Shown one piece after another: positions 1 through 10,449 of a stretch of DNA of 64,000 nt. Under the pieces are notes generated by a model, which was not told the origin of the DNA, made no database searches, and saw only the letters and a list, made by a program, of their open reading frames with translations. This stretch comes from Parachlorella kessleri (Eukaryota; Chlorophyta; Trebouxiophyceae; Chlorellales; Chlorellaceae): positions 1 through 64,000 of the forward strand of contig BBXU01001237.1 of assembly GCA_001598975.1 (NCBI GenBank), read 5' to 3'. How positions within the stretch are numbered: the stretch's first letter is position 1; every line of letters starts with the position of its first letter. Made by a program: the position numbers and the translations under genes.

Positions 1-554
1 CGGCGCTTGCAGGCAACAGGAAGCAGGTCTCCCGAATATATAATTAGATGGGAACGCTTAAAACTAATGCATCACAAAGTGAGAGGGTGAGAGCCTAGCA
101 AGCACCGTGCCATGCTGTGCCATGATGGTCAAGCACTACCCTGCTGCAGTATATGTGACAAAGCCCCCAGTACAACCTGTCACCAGCTACAGTGTCTGGC
201 CCTTGCAACAACAGATACCGTTGGAAGTTTGAAGCTTTATTCTGTATGCGGGGCGCAGCTGTTTGCCGACAGCCACAGTGGGGCTTGCCCCCTCGGTTCT
301 ATCCCCGCCCTTCGCACTCTGTATGCCGGCACTTACATACCTCAGGGTGCAACGTTCAGCATGCCCCGAATACCATTTAAAGTCAAGGGTTGTCACTCCC
401 CTGTGGTCTTCCAAAGGCTGTTGCATGAAGGTTTGCACCTCAGCATGCCCAGCAGGAACAGCCATGTGCAGTATAGCCTGCGCAGTCACTTTCGTCTACT
501 TGCCACTGCCATACGAGAATCTGGTTTCGTTGTTTCATCTGAGATTCGGAGGCC
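1..554. other. Left-edge flank, no gene seen
   Basis: I see no exon with good splice sites on either strand. The right part must hold the promoter and 5' UTR of the plus-strand gene starting at 555, but I could not pick out a core promoter motif. Confidence 0.5.
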
Positions 555-3500
555 ATGAGCGGCAGCGCGGTAGTGCTCTTTGTCTTTGACTTTGGGGACC
601 CACTCTTCTTGGAGGCGGCCAAGGAGGCTGTCAGGCGCTTTGCCAACCTCTTTGTACTGCAGGCCAGGCCCCAGCTGAGCAGCCTGAAGCTGGGTTTGTG
701 TGCCCTCTGCAAACCAGCTCACGTTCCCAAATTGCAGCTACAGGTATATAAAGTGGTGCGAACGACAGACTATTGACACACTGGCTGGCAACCCCTGGTT
801 TCTAGCCAAGCAAGTGCCGACGGGCTGGCAACAAGTGTGCTGAGCAGCTGCCGACAGCCCGCTTCCTTCAATATGCGGCATGTTCCGTATGCCAAGAGTC
901 CAGTCGCGTTTGCTTGCCCTGGCCACTGCAAATCTCCAGGCTGCCGCTCCCGTGTAACAACCCACGCCGTGCATGCAGGTCAAGCTACGCCCCTCAGAGA
1001 TATCCCTGCGTGAGGTTGCGTTTGCGCTCAGCAAGGTGCAGTGCAGCACCAGCAGCGACGCAGTGGATGGCGCCCAGGCGGCCATGGGACTGTATAACCT
1101 GGTGCAGATGGTTTGCAGCGACAAGGATATCTCGTGCGCTCCACACCACAAGACAATTGTGCTTCTGACCGACCGACAATACGAGGCTGAGGACTTCCAC
1201 CGGCTGATGAGGGTGGGTACGGACCGCCACAGCACCGACAGCCCTTGCCCAGATTTGGTACATTGCACAGGACATCAGTCTCCTGCTGGGGTACCACTGG
1301 CGCTTGTTTGCTGCCTGTGCCACCTAGTGCGGTGGCCTTGTCCCATGCAGCCTGCTGAAGAGAAGCATGTCAGACTGGACCTCTACTTCACATCCTCAAC
1401 AGCTCAGCTGGAAGCGACTGCCGGAGCTTGGCCAGAGCTAGAAGCCAACTGTCCCATCCTCCGGGTTTCTGTGCTAGAGTCTCCAGGTGAGCCTCTCTTT
1501 CGGAATTGACAAACTTGGACGGTCAGCCTTGGTCTTGGACACCGGCCTTCAATCAAGCTTTGACTAAGCAAGCCAACCTCCTTCAAACTGTACGGCATGC
1601 AGGCAAAGAAGCGTATGGCGCACTTCCAGCGGTGTTCCTTGAACGCTATGCTCAGCTGGAGCCGGTACCTGTCACTCTGCAGGTAGCATGGGCGTGAAAA
1701 GGCATGCAGCAGCCATCAGACGCGCATTGCATGCCTTATCGCAGCGCCTAAGCAAGCTTGTTACAGCAAGGTGCAAGCTGCCTTGTAGGCATAAATGCAC
1801 CTATGTTCACCTACATTGTGAGTTGTTCCCTTCTCCCATTTCTGCGCAGTTCAAGGTGCCTCTGCTGGGTGATGTGAGGTCACTGCAGCTATCAGCTCGC
1901 CCAGCCCCACTTCAGCAGCACTATGACGTGGACTACGCTCCGGTTTGCCCCTGCCACCATGTGCCTGGCATAAAAGGTTAGAGCCTTCGCTGTGCAACAC
2001 ATCCTCTTCACGGAAATCAGGGCAGCCCGGTTACTGGGTTTAAAACTTGTGCATGCCTCCATGCTGACAGGGTGTCAGCACCTGCCTGATGCTGACCCAA
2101 CCATCAGCCAAGCCCTAGTCCCTGAATTGATGTGCCAACATCTGCAGGCTGCATGGGCAGCATCTGCGTGGTCACAGGCGAGAGTATGGCCAGCAACAGC
2201 AGCCGGGACCCGCGCACAGTCCAGCTTGGCTTCCACACAGGCGGCCTGCTCCATTTTGCATCTCCCTTCAACATCGCTGTCAGCTCCTCGAGCCAGGCTA
2301 GCCTGACAGTGCTTCAGCGAGTCAAGGTGCGCTCTGCAGATGGATAATAAGCCAGCAGCGGCTTGAGGGAGCCGCTTTGGTAGGGATGGAAGTTGCACAT
2401 GCCTCTGAAAAAAATCTTGAGTGCACCGTTTGCTGACAACCGGACCTCCTGATACGGACAGCTGGAATACATGGAAGTGTGTGGGCAGGGCAGGTCACAT
2501 TGTTACCAGTTCAAAGGTGCTGTGGCGAATGCTTGGGTGCAGCGAGAGGAGTTCAACCCGGCATGCATGGTGGGAGCGCCGCTACTGCTGTTAGCCCAGG
2601 AGAGTGTCGTCAAGGTCATCCACGAGGGGGCCCTGCTGGACGTGACACACTGCCAGCTGCTGCAAGCTCTTGCTAAGGGCCTAAGGTGTGGCGCAAAGTC
2701 CTGGGTCTACAAGTATTAGGCTTGCTGTCATTCCTGACTACAACAGATGCACGGCTTTATGATATACCAGCCTGAATGCAACAGTGTGCACAGTAGTCCA
2801 CCCATCTATGAGAACTCGTACTAGTCAGTCCGCTGATGTTGTCATGCTCTGCCAACACTGCAGAGGAGCTCAGGAGCTGCTCATTTGCAGCACCTCAAGT
2901 AACTTAGAAACCGGACAGGCAGGGTTGTTCAGGCAATTTTATGCTATCTCGCCAGATAGCGCTGGTCAGGCGCTCCTGATTGCCTGCAGGTAAGATACAC
3001 CACTAAACTCTTGTGCCCACATAGTCTGCAGTGTCATCTGGAAAATGCTGTATTTATGGCGTGCTGTGTGGGAGCAAGCTGGGTCTGACGGTGGGCACGG
3101 AAGGGGCGCTTTGGGTGTCAACAGGATGGCTTAGCCATCGACTGGTGTTGTGAAGCGCCTGTTGACGCATCTGCCACGACCCTCGCCAGGTAGCGATTGC
3201 TTTGCTTGATCTCCAGGCTCACAACAGCGGAGGAGCTGCCGCCCCCAGGCACTGCATCACCCGCAGCAGGCAGCACAGAGATGCCGCAGGCATTGGGGCA
3301 GGCAGTTCAGCAACAGCTGTCCCAGGTGCAACTGGGCCCTTTTGAGCCTCTTGCCCTCAGCAGCCGATGCCATGAGACAATCCAGGTGGAGTGTGCTGCG
3401 TGCCTTGCCTTTTCCTCTCAACATGCAGTGCATGTGCAAAGAGCAGCATTTGAAGTCAGTGAGCTCATCACCATATATCGCCACTTCCACGATTAGCTGT

Positions 3501-3909
3501 GGGCGAAATAGCTGTGACATGCTACACGTGCTTGCAAGTTGAAACGAGCCTTGCAAATATCTCAGCCCTGCCGCCACTTCTAAGTTACAGCACGTCCCTG
3601 CTGCAGATGCTCGTCTTGGAAAGCAAGCCCCTCCCCAAGCCCATCCCGCAGCCCCAGGCACCTGCCAACCCGTCACAAGCAGTAGCAGCGGCAGCTGAAG
3701 TGGAGAACCGCCCAACCCCAGCGGCCGCAGGCGGTTTGACTGCCGGCGGGGTGGCAGGCGCTGGAGCAGCAGTGCCGCTGGTACAGCCACCGGGCATAAC
3801 AGCCCAGCAGCAGCCCGCAGCAAGGCATCCAGGTGGCAAGGGAAAGAAGGCAGGTCACAAGCAATCTGGTACTGCGAAGGGGCTGCAGCTGAAGCGGGTG
3901 GCGAGATGA
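555..3909 (+). CDS. M1AP-like protein (putative meiosis factor)
   Basis: Ten-exon model of about 561 residues: 555-743, 979-1212, 1351-1486, 1603-1682, 1850-1976, 2148-2326, 2543-2685, 2864-2989, 3217-3385, 3607-3909, all with GT-AG borders and matching phases. The start ATG at 555 opens a hydrophobic strand (AVVLFVFDFGDPLFLEAA). Exon 2 carries a second strand (KTIVLLTDRQYEAEDFHRL), giving a von Willebrand A-like feel. Exon 5 has a small Cys cluster (VCPCHHVPG). Exon 8 holds ELLICSTSS followed by FRQFYAISPDSAGQALLIA. The tail is Pro/Ala-rich and then Lys-rich (GGKGKKAGHK). Order, length (human M1AP is about 530 residues) and the strand pair in exons 8-9 recall M1AP, which acts with the SHOC1-TEX11-SPO16 group in meiotic crossover formation. 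The likeness is from memory and remote. If wrong, this is an unassigned VWA-like protein. Exon 7's acceptor is the least certain border. Confidence 0.6.
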
Positions 3910-4756
3910 GGTTGGTGCATGGGCTATACAAACCCAGTCTGCCCTTGCTGGGCCGCCTGACATGGACGGGCCTTTGATTAAGCCAGGTAGAACGCGAACC
4001 TCCATTTGTGCTGTTGATCAGTATGGGTGGCAGGTAGTGGAAACAGGGAGTAGAGCTGGGCTGGACTGGACTGGCAGGGCTGGATACAGAATGCAGAATG
4101 AGCCTAAGTCTTGCCTGAGTGCTGAGCTACTGTTTATGATGGAATGTAGAAATGCACGTGACAGCAAAGGGTTAGACAACACTTTGGCGGGTGCCAGCTG
4201 CGTCAGGAAGCAGTTGTACTGTTTGTGAGGCTAATGCCCTTCTGTTTACAATACAAATCACCTTTGCATGCTGCTCTGTACACCCTCAGCTTCTATCTTC
4301 CTTGCGCAGTCTGCAGCCTCACCCCACGCAAGGTAGTGCAAGTCAAAGCAAGGAATGCCGACCAAAGTGGACAGGCTGTGAGAAAAGAATTTCCACCAAG
4401 ATATCATAGACCCAGGAAACCAAGTGAACATGAATACAGGGACGAATATCTAGGCCAAGTCACGGCATGAAGAGTAATGTTACACGATACTTCTTTGTAG
4501 ACCAGGATTAACTGTCCAAGGCCATAAAGTCACCAGCAATCGGCGTTTCAACACCTAGCTAACACGTTCCACACATGTGGTGAACAGCACTGAACCCCAT
4601 AACAGCGCCCACTGCAACTTTGCTGGGTGGTAGCATCACTCTCTAGCCTGCAAAACCGGCAACCACCACTGTCCAGCACGCCTGTCCCCTGAATATATGC
4701 CACGCTGACTGCTGCAAGGCTGCTGTGACTTCTGTTGCCACAGCTAGCTGCAACAC
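3910..4756. other. Intergenic, convergent 3' flanks
   Basis: This gap lies between the 3' end of the plus-strand M1AP-like gene and the 3' end of the minus-strand gene ending at 4757. It holds one copy of the dispersed repeat at 4020-4110. I see no other structure and no TGTAA signal close to 3909. Confidence 0.5.
4020..4110 (+). repeat. Dispersed repeat copy A
   Basis: Shares with the other copies the blocks TATGGGTGGCAGGTAGTG, AACAGGGAGT, GAGCTGGGCTG and ATGCAGAATG followed by GCCT-AGTCTTGC. It starts about 110 bp after the stop of the M1AP-like gene, so it may be transcribed in the 3' UTR. Confidence 0.75.
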
Positions 4757-5885
4757 CTACCAGCCCAGCTGCCCAATTCTCGGGGCCACTGGCGGGGGGT
4801 GCGGCGCTAGGCAGCTGGCGTACAGCGGGCCCCAGCAGGCTGGCCCCAGTAAGTGAGGTGCCGGCACTTCCAGGGCAGCAATCAGCCCATGCAGCAGCTC
4901 AGCCAGGGCAGGGGGCACTTGCGCACCCTCCCGCGCTGCCTTGGCCATTGCACCCACCACATTCTCAACGCCAAAGCGCTGGACGAGCGACATCAAGCTG
5001 CCTGCTGCTACACCCATTAAAGGGCTGCTCCCCACCCCCGAGGAGCCATCCCCTTGGGAGCTTGGAGGCCAACACACCCCCTGGGTAGGGCCAGCAAGGG
5101 GGCCGGGCTCGTCAATGCTCCCAGCGGACGGCACCTCCTGGGGGAAGTGTACAATGGCCTGCCCCCACTCTCTTGACAAGTCGGCTCTCTGCTGCTGCTC
5201 CTGCTCCAGATGCTGTGGCTGCAAGGCCAATGATGGCAACTGGTTCGGCGGCGGCGGCGGCAAGGGATCCCCACCTGCCACACTGGCTGGCTCAGTGAGC
5301 GTCGCTGTGCAGGGGTCCCGCCCCTGTCCGCGCCCCTGCCTGCCCAAGAGAGTCTTCAGTGCACCGGGCATGCCATGCAGCTTGGCCCTTTTCCCATGCC
5401 GGCTGCCAGCGCTGCCTGTATCAGCAGTGCGCTTGCGGCCTACGACTCGCAAGCCCAGGTCGTCTGGTAGCCACTCCTCGGCATCGGGACCATGGAGTTG
5501 AGCATGGGCTTCTTCATCACAGGGGGGGAGCTTGCTACTGCACAGGAAACATAGTGGGACCTAAGAGACCACCGAGACCTGTACCACGCGCTCATAACAC
5601 TCTTCTCCATCAGCCCAAGCCAATCGTCATGGGCACAGGCAAGGAGTTATTGTCGTTGGCAAGGCTGACAACTTGCCTGGGAGTGGGTGCTGGGTGCTGG
5701 CACCGGTGTCCTTTGCTCACTTGGCTGACCGCCCTTTGGATTGCTAGCACATCAGCCCAACTGTCCTCCACTGGCAGCGCCACCCGTAACAAGTCCTGCA
5801 ACTGCAGCGCAGAGAGTAGCCTGTGGCTTGCAGCCAGCTGGTCGTTGTGGCCTGGCTGCCAGGGATGAAGCCTGTCCAGCTAGCA
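4757..5885 (-). CDS. Unrecognised protein, 5' end not resolved
   Basis: The 3' exon, 5560-4757, is a 267-codon open frame with a clean TTAG acceptor. It begins with a Cys-rich start (PLCFLCSSKLPPCDEEAH), continues with EEWLPDDLGLRVVGRKR, a basic stretch (GKRAKLHG), a run of six prolines, a Gln/Glu patch, and a helical end (FGVENVVGAMAKAAREG). The exon before it ends at 5721 with a CAA-GTGAGC donor in the same phase and encodes LQDLLRVALPVEDSWADVL. Its frame is open back to about 5885, after a possible CTAG acceptor. Farther upstream a minus-strand frame (LVRRHIFKTSGLLEGS, around 5900-5985) looks coding, but I could not splice it in phase. The Cys/His cluster might bind zinc. I assign no family. 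Confidence 0.55.
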
Positions 5886-8071
5886 TGGCCTGGATGGTAC
5901 TACCTTCTAATAGCCCACTGGTCTTGAAGATGTGCCGCCGTACAAGACGCAGTGGCACCACAGAGGTTCCCTCTGGCGATAGAGTAAGCTCCAATCAGGA
6001 CCACGGTTTGTGCCAGACAAGGCAGGGTCCATTGCCGCGTTAGGCATCCCTCAACACAGGGTCACTGTTGGTGTCGGCATACTTGAGCAGTTGTTGTCGC
6101 CCTTCTCGTCGGCCTTACGGTGGGAAGCGGAACAGCAGGCATCCAGTGTACGAGGGGGTTGTAGGCAGGCCACGGTTACCTTCGACCCTGCACAGTTTCG
6201 GACGCCCATGCTGTTATGGTTAGGTCGGTGTCTTAATTGTACCCATGCTTGCACCGGCGAGGCAAGACTGCTATCAGGAAGTCCAGAAACCCGATCCGTA
6301 TGTAGCGCCTTTTCTCTGTCAGTCAATTGCTGACGCCAAACGTTCAGCTGCACTCCATGTCGCTGTATCAGGCGCACGTCACGGAATGAGCCGGAGGTCT
6401 TACGTTGGTTTTTGCTTGCAAGCTGTGCGCGACGGGGCTCGTCGTGGCAGCCGCAGTACAAGCCAGGCCAGGGCCAGATAATATGCAGCGGAAGATGGGA
6501 AGCCTCAGGTTGTGCACACGGACTGGGCAATGCATCCAGGCTGGCCTTCGCTTTTGGCGAGAGTTCCCGCGAGAATTGTACATGACAAGGGCACGGATTG
6601 CTCCAAACAGATACGGGTTACTCTGCTTATGCGTTGAGGCCACTAACACGAAGGAGGTTACAATTGCACTCCAGGTCGATCTGTACGAGAGGGTAATGTC
6701 GATGTCATGGTACACTGCCGACACCCTCTCCGCAACTGACTGTCTTAGGCATGCAAAGTCAGTCTCCCAGAACTAACAAGTTAAGTGAAGCCCGTGCGTA
6801 CACCCGTCGGCGGTTCACGTAAGGTGACTACCGACCCACCGTTTGTGGATTTGTACAGAAACATCCTGTGTCTATATAAGTTTACTACAAAGAAACTTCT
6901 CAACCCATCTGGACTTAGACAACAAGCGGGCAGCACACCTGGGATTTCTCAGCTGTCTTTTCTTGCAGGAACGCACCTCTTCCAACCAAGCAGGGAGGCC
7001 TTGTGGGAAGCCTGGCGTTGGGCAGGTCACCACCCCTGCACCCCAGCCCATCCACCAACAGTGGCATAGCAGGGTCCCAGCCGAATGCCGTCAATGTAGA
7101 GTCGACCCTACATTAAGGCTGTAAGACAGGGCGGGCAGCCTGAGCAGCCGTCAGCAGGCCTTAAACATGATGAAGTTTTCTAGCCGATACTGCCACACGC
7201 ACCCATGCTGCATTTGGACAGATGTACAGATATAGATAGATACTTCGGGTATGCTATAGAGCTTTACAGCATTACACTTGTCCCAACTTACGCAGCCTGC
7301 TAGGTTGTCAAGAAGGGCAGATGTTCTAGGGCAGCATGGGAGCAAGGGACTTTTTGGTCGGACTGGTACAGTGTCAAGCTCTAGAACAGTTGCATCCTAA
7401 CCCTGCCTGCTGAACACGAATGACCGCCACCAACACGACTTGCCGCAATATTGTGGTGCACGCTAAGGAAGCTGAGGATGAACACTGGCATCGCAAAATG
7501 TAAATTTGCCAATCAAATGGTATCCATCAAATGAGCCGACCAAAATCATACATGTCGTTGCATGCCACAGTATTTGAGGCAAGACTCAGGCACGGCTGAG
7601 TTGGATCGGTGAGGGGTTGTTTACTGCAACTTGCTGCAGTCTACTATTTCAAAGCAGTCTCAAAATCACTTCTTTCACCAGGGCTTTTCAACCACTACCT
7701 ACCACAGACAAGAAAGCACGATTATCTAATCCCCTCCTTTTGCGAAAGCAGGCAAGAACCCATCCCCCAATCTGGAAGACAGCCAGCTAGCTGCGCAGCA
7801 AATGCCGCCCAGTGCTGCAGCGCACGACACCCTAACAAGCCATTAGCTTGTGCGGAAATTAAATGAAAGGTGTCGGACCAGCCCTGCTAGAGGGCGTGTA
7901 CATAGACAGCCATTGGCCAGTACACAACTCATCAATTTCTACATAGACCTGCCTACCCGTAATCTAAAGCAGCCTGCTAATAAGGCCAGCTGCTTGGCGC
8001 ACCCAGCTGAAGTCTGTACCCTCACACTTCCGCTCCCTGCTGGTGAGTTTCAGAGCCTGCCTCAGCAGCCA
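5886..8071. other. Long stretch without a supported gene
   Basis: Possible 5' exons of the minus-strand gene at 4757-5885 may lie near 5900-6040. Beyond that I find only short frames without splice support. A TATA-like CTATATAAG sits near 6875 on the plus strand with no recognisable gene after it. Confidence 0.4.
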
Positions 8072-9245
8072 TCAGGCATAGGCTATAAAGGCAGGGTGCT
8101 GTGCCACTGCTGCCTCAACCTGCTGCTGCTGGAGCAGCTGCTGCCCTTGTACTTGCTGGACGGCCCCCTCCCAGGCCAAGTCTGCTGATGCCAGACCCGG
8201 TACACCCGGCTGGCTGGGGCCGGCCGATGGGTATGCACCCAGTGTGGGTACTGCAGTTGTGATTCTGCCTAGCTCCACCGCTGGAAGACTAAAGGCGTCC
8301 TTGGCAGGAGGAAGCGCCCTGCCGACCTGCAAAGGTTGTGGCGGCTATGCACAGCTTCAAGGACGGCTACGACAAGCAGCGGCGACACAGAACTGCCCTA
8401 GCCACTGTACGGCCAGTGTTGGCCGAGACGCACCCTGCAGGCTTATTGGCAGTCATGAGGTGTCTCAAGGAATCACTACCTCGTGTAGGAACCAACTCCG
8501 TGCCAGCTAGGCCTGAAAACAACCAACAGTATGACCTTGCGCGAGCAGCCACCGCGCCTCACCTGAAGGTGATATGCAACTGTGGTGGCGGGGGCCGGCG
8601 GGAACTGGAAGGGCGACGCGCTGCGGCTGCGCCACTGGTTGGCCACCGAGCCGGCAAATTGCTGCTGTTGCTCCTGCTTTGCTGGCTGCTCCGTAGTGCT
8701 GGGGTCAGCAGCACCCCTAGCAGAAGTGGGGTATGCTGCGGCGGCTTCTGTTGCTATTGCTGTGGGCTGCTCAGACCCAGCCCGACTGCGGGCCTGACCT
8801 CTGCGGCCGGCGGGGTGGTGGTATCCGGCGGCGTGGGGAACTGAAGAATCGCTATCCATGCTGCTGGTGTCTTGTGAGCCGTGAAGTGAGATGTGGCCAG
8901 ACGAGAGGGCCAGCGCGCGCTGCTGAACGATGCGAATGTCTCGCTCAATGGCACGGTCAGGCAACTTGATTTCCAACCTATCCCAAACCTGCAGGGCAGC
9001 AGGGCCAGAGTACCACTGCTGCGGTGGGCAAGCAAGCAGCATATGCCCCTGGGCGCCAGCAGGGGATGAGCTCATGAGCCGCCAGGGGTCAAATGGTGCC
9101 CACAACCCTCACCGCCCTCACCCTTGTTACTCTAGGCTGCCTGGGCGGCGGCTGCCTCTTGTTTGCTGCCTTCACCATTAGGTTCCGTAACGACCGCCTG
9201 CATAGCGCGCAAGTTGTCTGGCAGGGTCAGCGCAGGGCGGCTCAT
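8072..9245 (-). CDS. Unrecognised Gln-rich protein
   Basis: Three-exon model of about 289 residues: 9245-9176, 9107-8563, 8326-8072, phases agreeing. The start ATG at 9245 gives MSRPALTLPDNLRAMQAVV. The second exon opens with LWAPFDPWRLMSSS, has a Trp/Tyr-rich segment (CPPQQWYSGPAALQVWDRL) and a helix with alternating charge (LPDRAIERDIRIVQQRALAL). A Ser/Ala-rich linker with a Gln run (KQEQQQQF) follows. The last exon is Gln-rich (VQQVQGQQLLQQQQ). Intron 1 would be only 68 bp, short compared with neighbours, so the first exon is less certain. I know no matching family. Composition suggests a nuclear regulatory or scaffold protein, but that is a guess. Confidence 0.55.
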
Positions 9246-10449
9246 GGTAGTTGATCACTCCGACAGGCCTACCACAGACTTAACACCGGCGTAAGTACGG
9301 GTTGGCCGAACCACGCCGGCTGGGCCACTAAAGTACGGCTGCATTTGACTGACGGCAGGCGACCAGCTAGGTACTCAAAACAGCCAGCAGGCCAAGTGGA
9401 TACCTTGGCCTCTGAGGCGTGCAGCTTCCCTGCTGAAGGCAAGATGAGCTGACTTGGTCGTATGCCGGCTTGCTGCTGCTAGTCGAGACAATGAAGTTCG
9501 CGGGGAACAGGTCACACAAGCTCGTAACGTAGGCACTGAGGCAGCATTGACAATGGGGTTGTCCCGTAATGACGGACTACCAAGATTCATGACTACAGAT
9601 TACCCACTGTTAGAAGTCCTGCATCCAAGGTAATGCAAGAATGGCTTGCCCACCGCTTAAGAAGCGACTTATGCTTCCTCTCAAAAACACTTCCAATCCC
9701 ACGCAATATTTTCTTGACGCGCCAGTACAATCAGTCATGGTCTGCCACACCGTTTGTCCATAGTGCGGCGCAGCGAGCACTAACTTGCTCTTGTTTGTGG
9801 CAGGTGCCACATCACACTTGGTAATACCCAGAATGATGAAGCAACCGCGCTTCGCCGCTCCTGTCAGCCTTCAAACCCTGTGGGGCTGTGCTGGTGTGCA
9901 AGGCTGAGCCCGCACAGTGCAGTGGCAGGGTCGTGCCCGGTTCCGTGTGGGCACCTGTGCTTGCCCTCAGCAAGGGCCTGAGTCAGTTGTGGTGCAGTGC
10001 ACCACAACTTGGCACGGTGTTGCCAAGAAAAGCGTCACAGGATTACCCGTTCCAATCCTGCAGCCTCACCGACTTTTCCTCAATTACCATTTTCCTTCCT
10101 CAGCCTCGCGAGGGGGGAGGATATGGGCACAAGCATGGGCAAAGCCGCACATGATAGCTCGTTACTGCCCATTTCGCCGCCTGACCCGTTTTTTTTTTTT
10201 TTTTTGAAACCTGTCCCACGGCGACCTCCCGAGAGAGACGCTGTAGATAGGTGGAGGAGAACCAACTAGAGGCACAACATCTCTAGTTAACAACTAGGGT
10301 CGCAAACTCCCCCTTTGACCCATTGTTGCTGCACAGGAACTTCCCAATTCGCCCCGCCTGACTCTCCATCCCTACTGTTGTGTCATCGCCTTCTTCCTAC
10401 CAAAATCAACTCCTCGTCAAGCGGAGAATGTATGCAACCATTAAGTCGC
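9246..10449. other. Intergenic; poly-T tract
   Basis: No exon is supported on either strand. A 17-base T run lies at 10189-10205. Read from the minus strand it is an A run, lying about 245 bp beyond the stop of the methyltransferase gene, so it could mark an old retrotransposed or poly(A)-derived end. I see no coding sequence attached. Confidence 0.4.

Noticed and set aside
6870..6885. TATA-like CTATATAAG as a promoter
   Set aside because: No recognisable gene follows on the plus strand, so it is probably chance.
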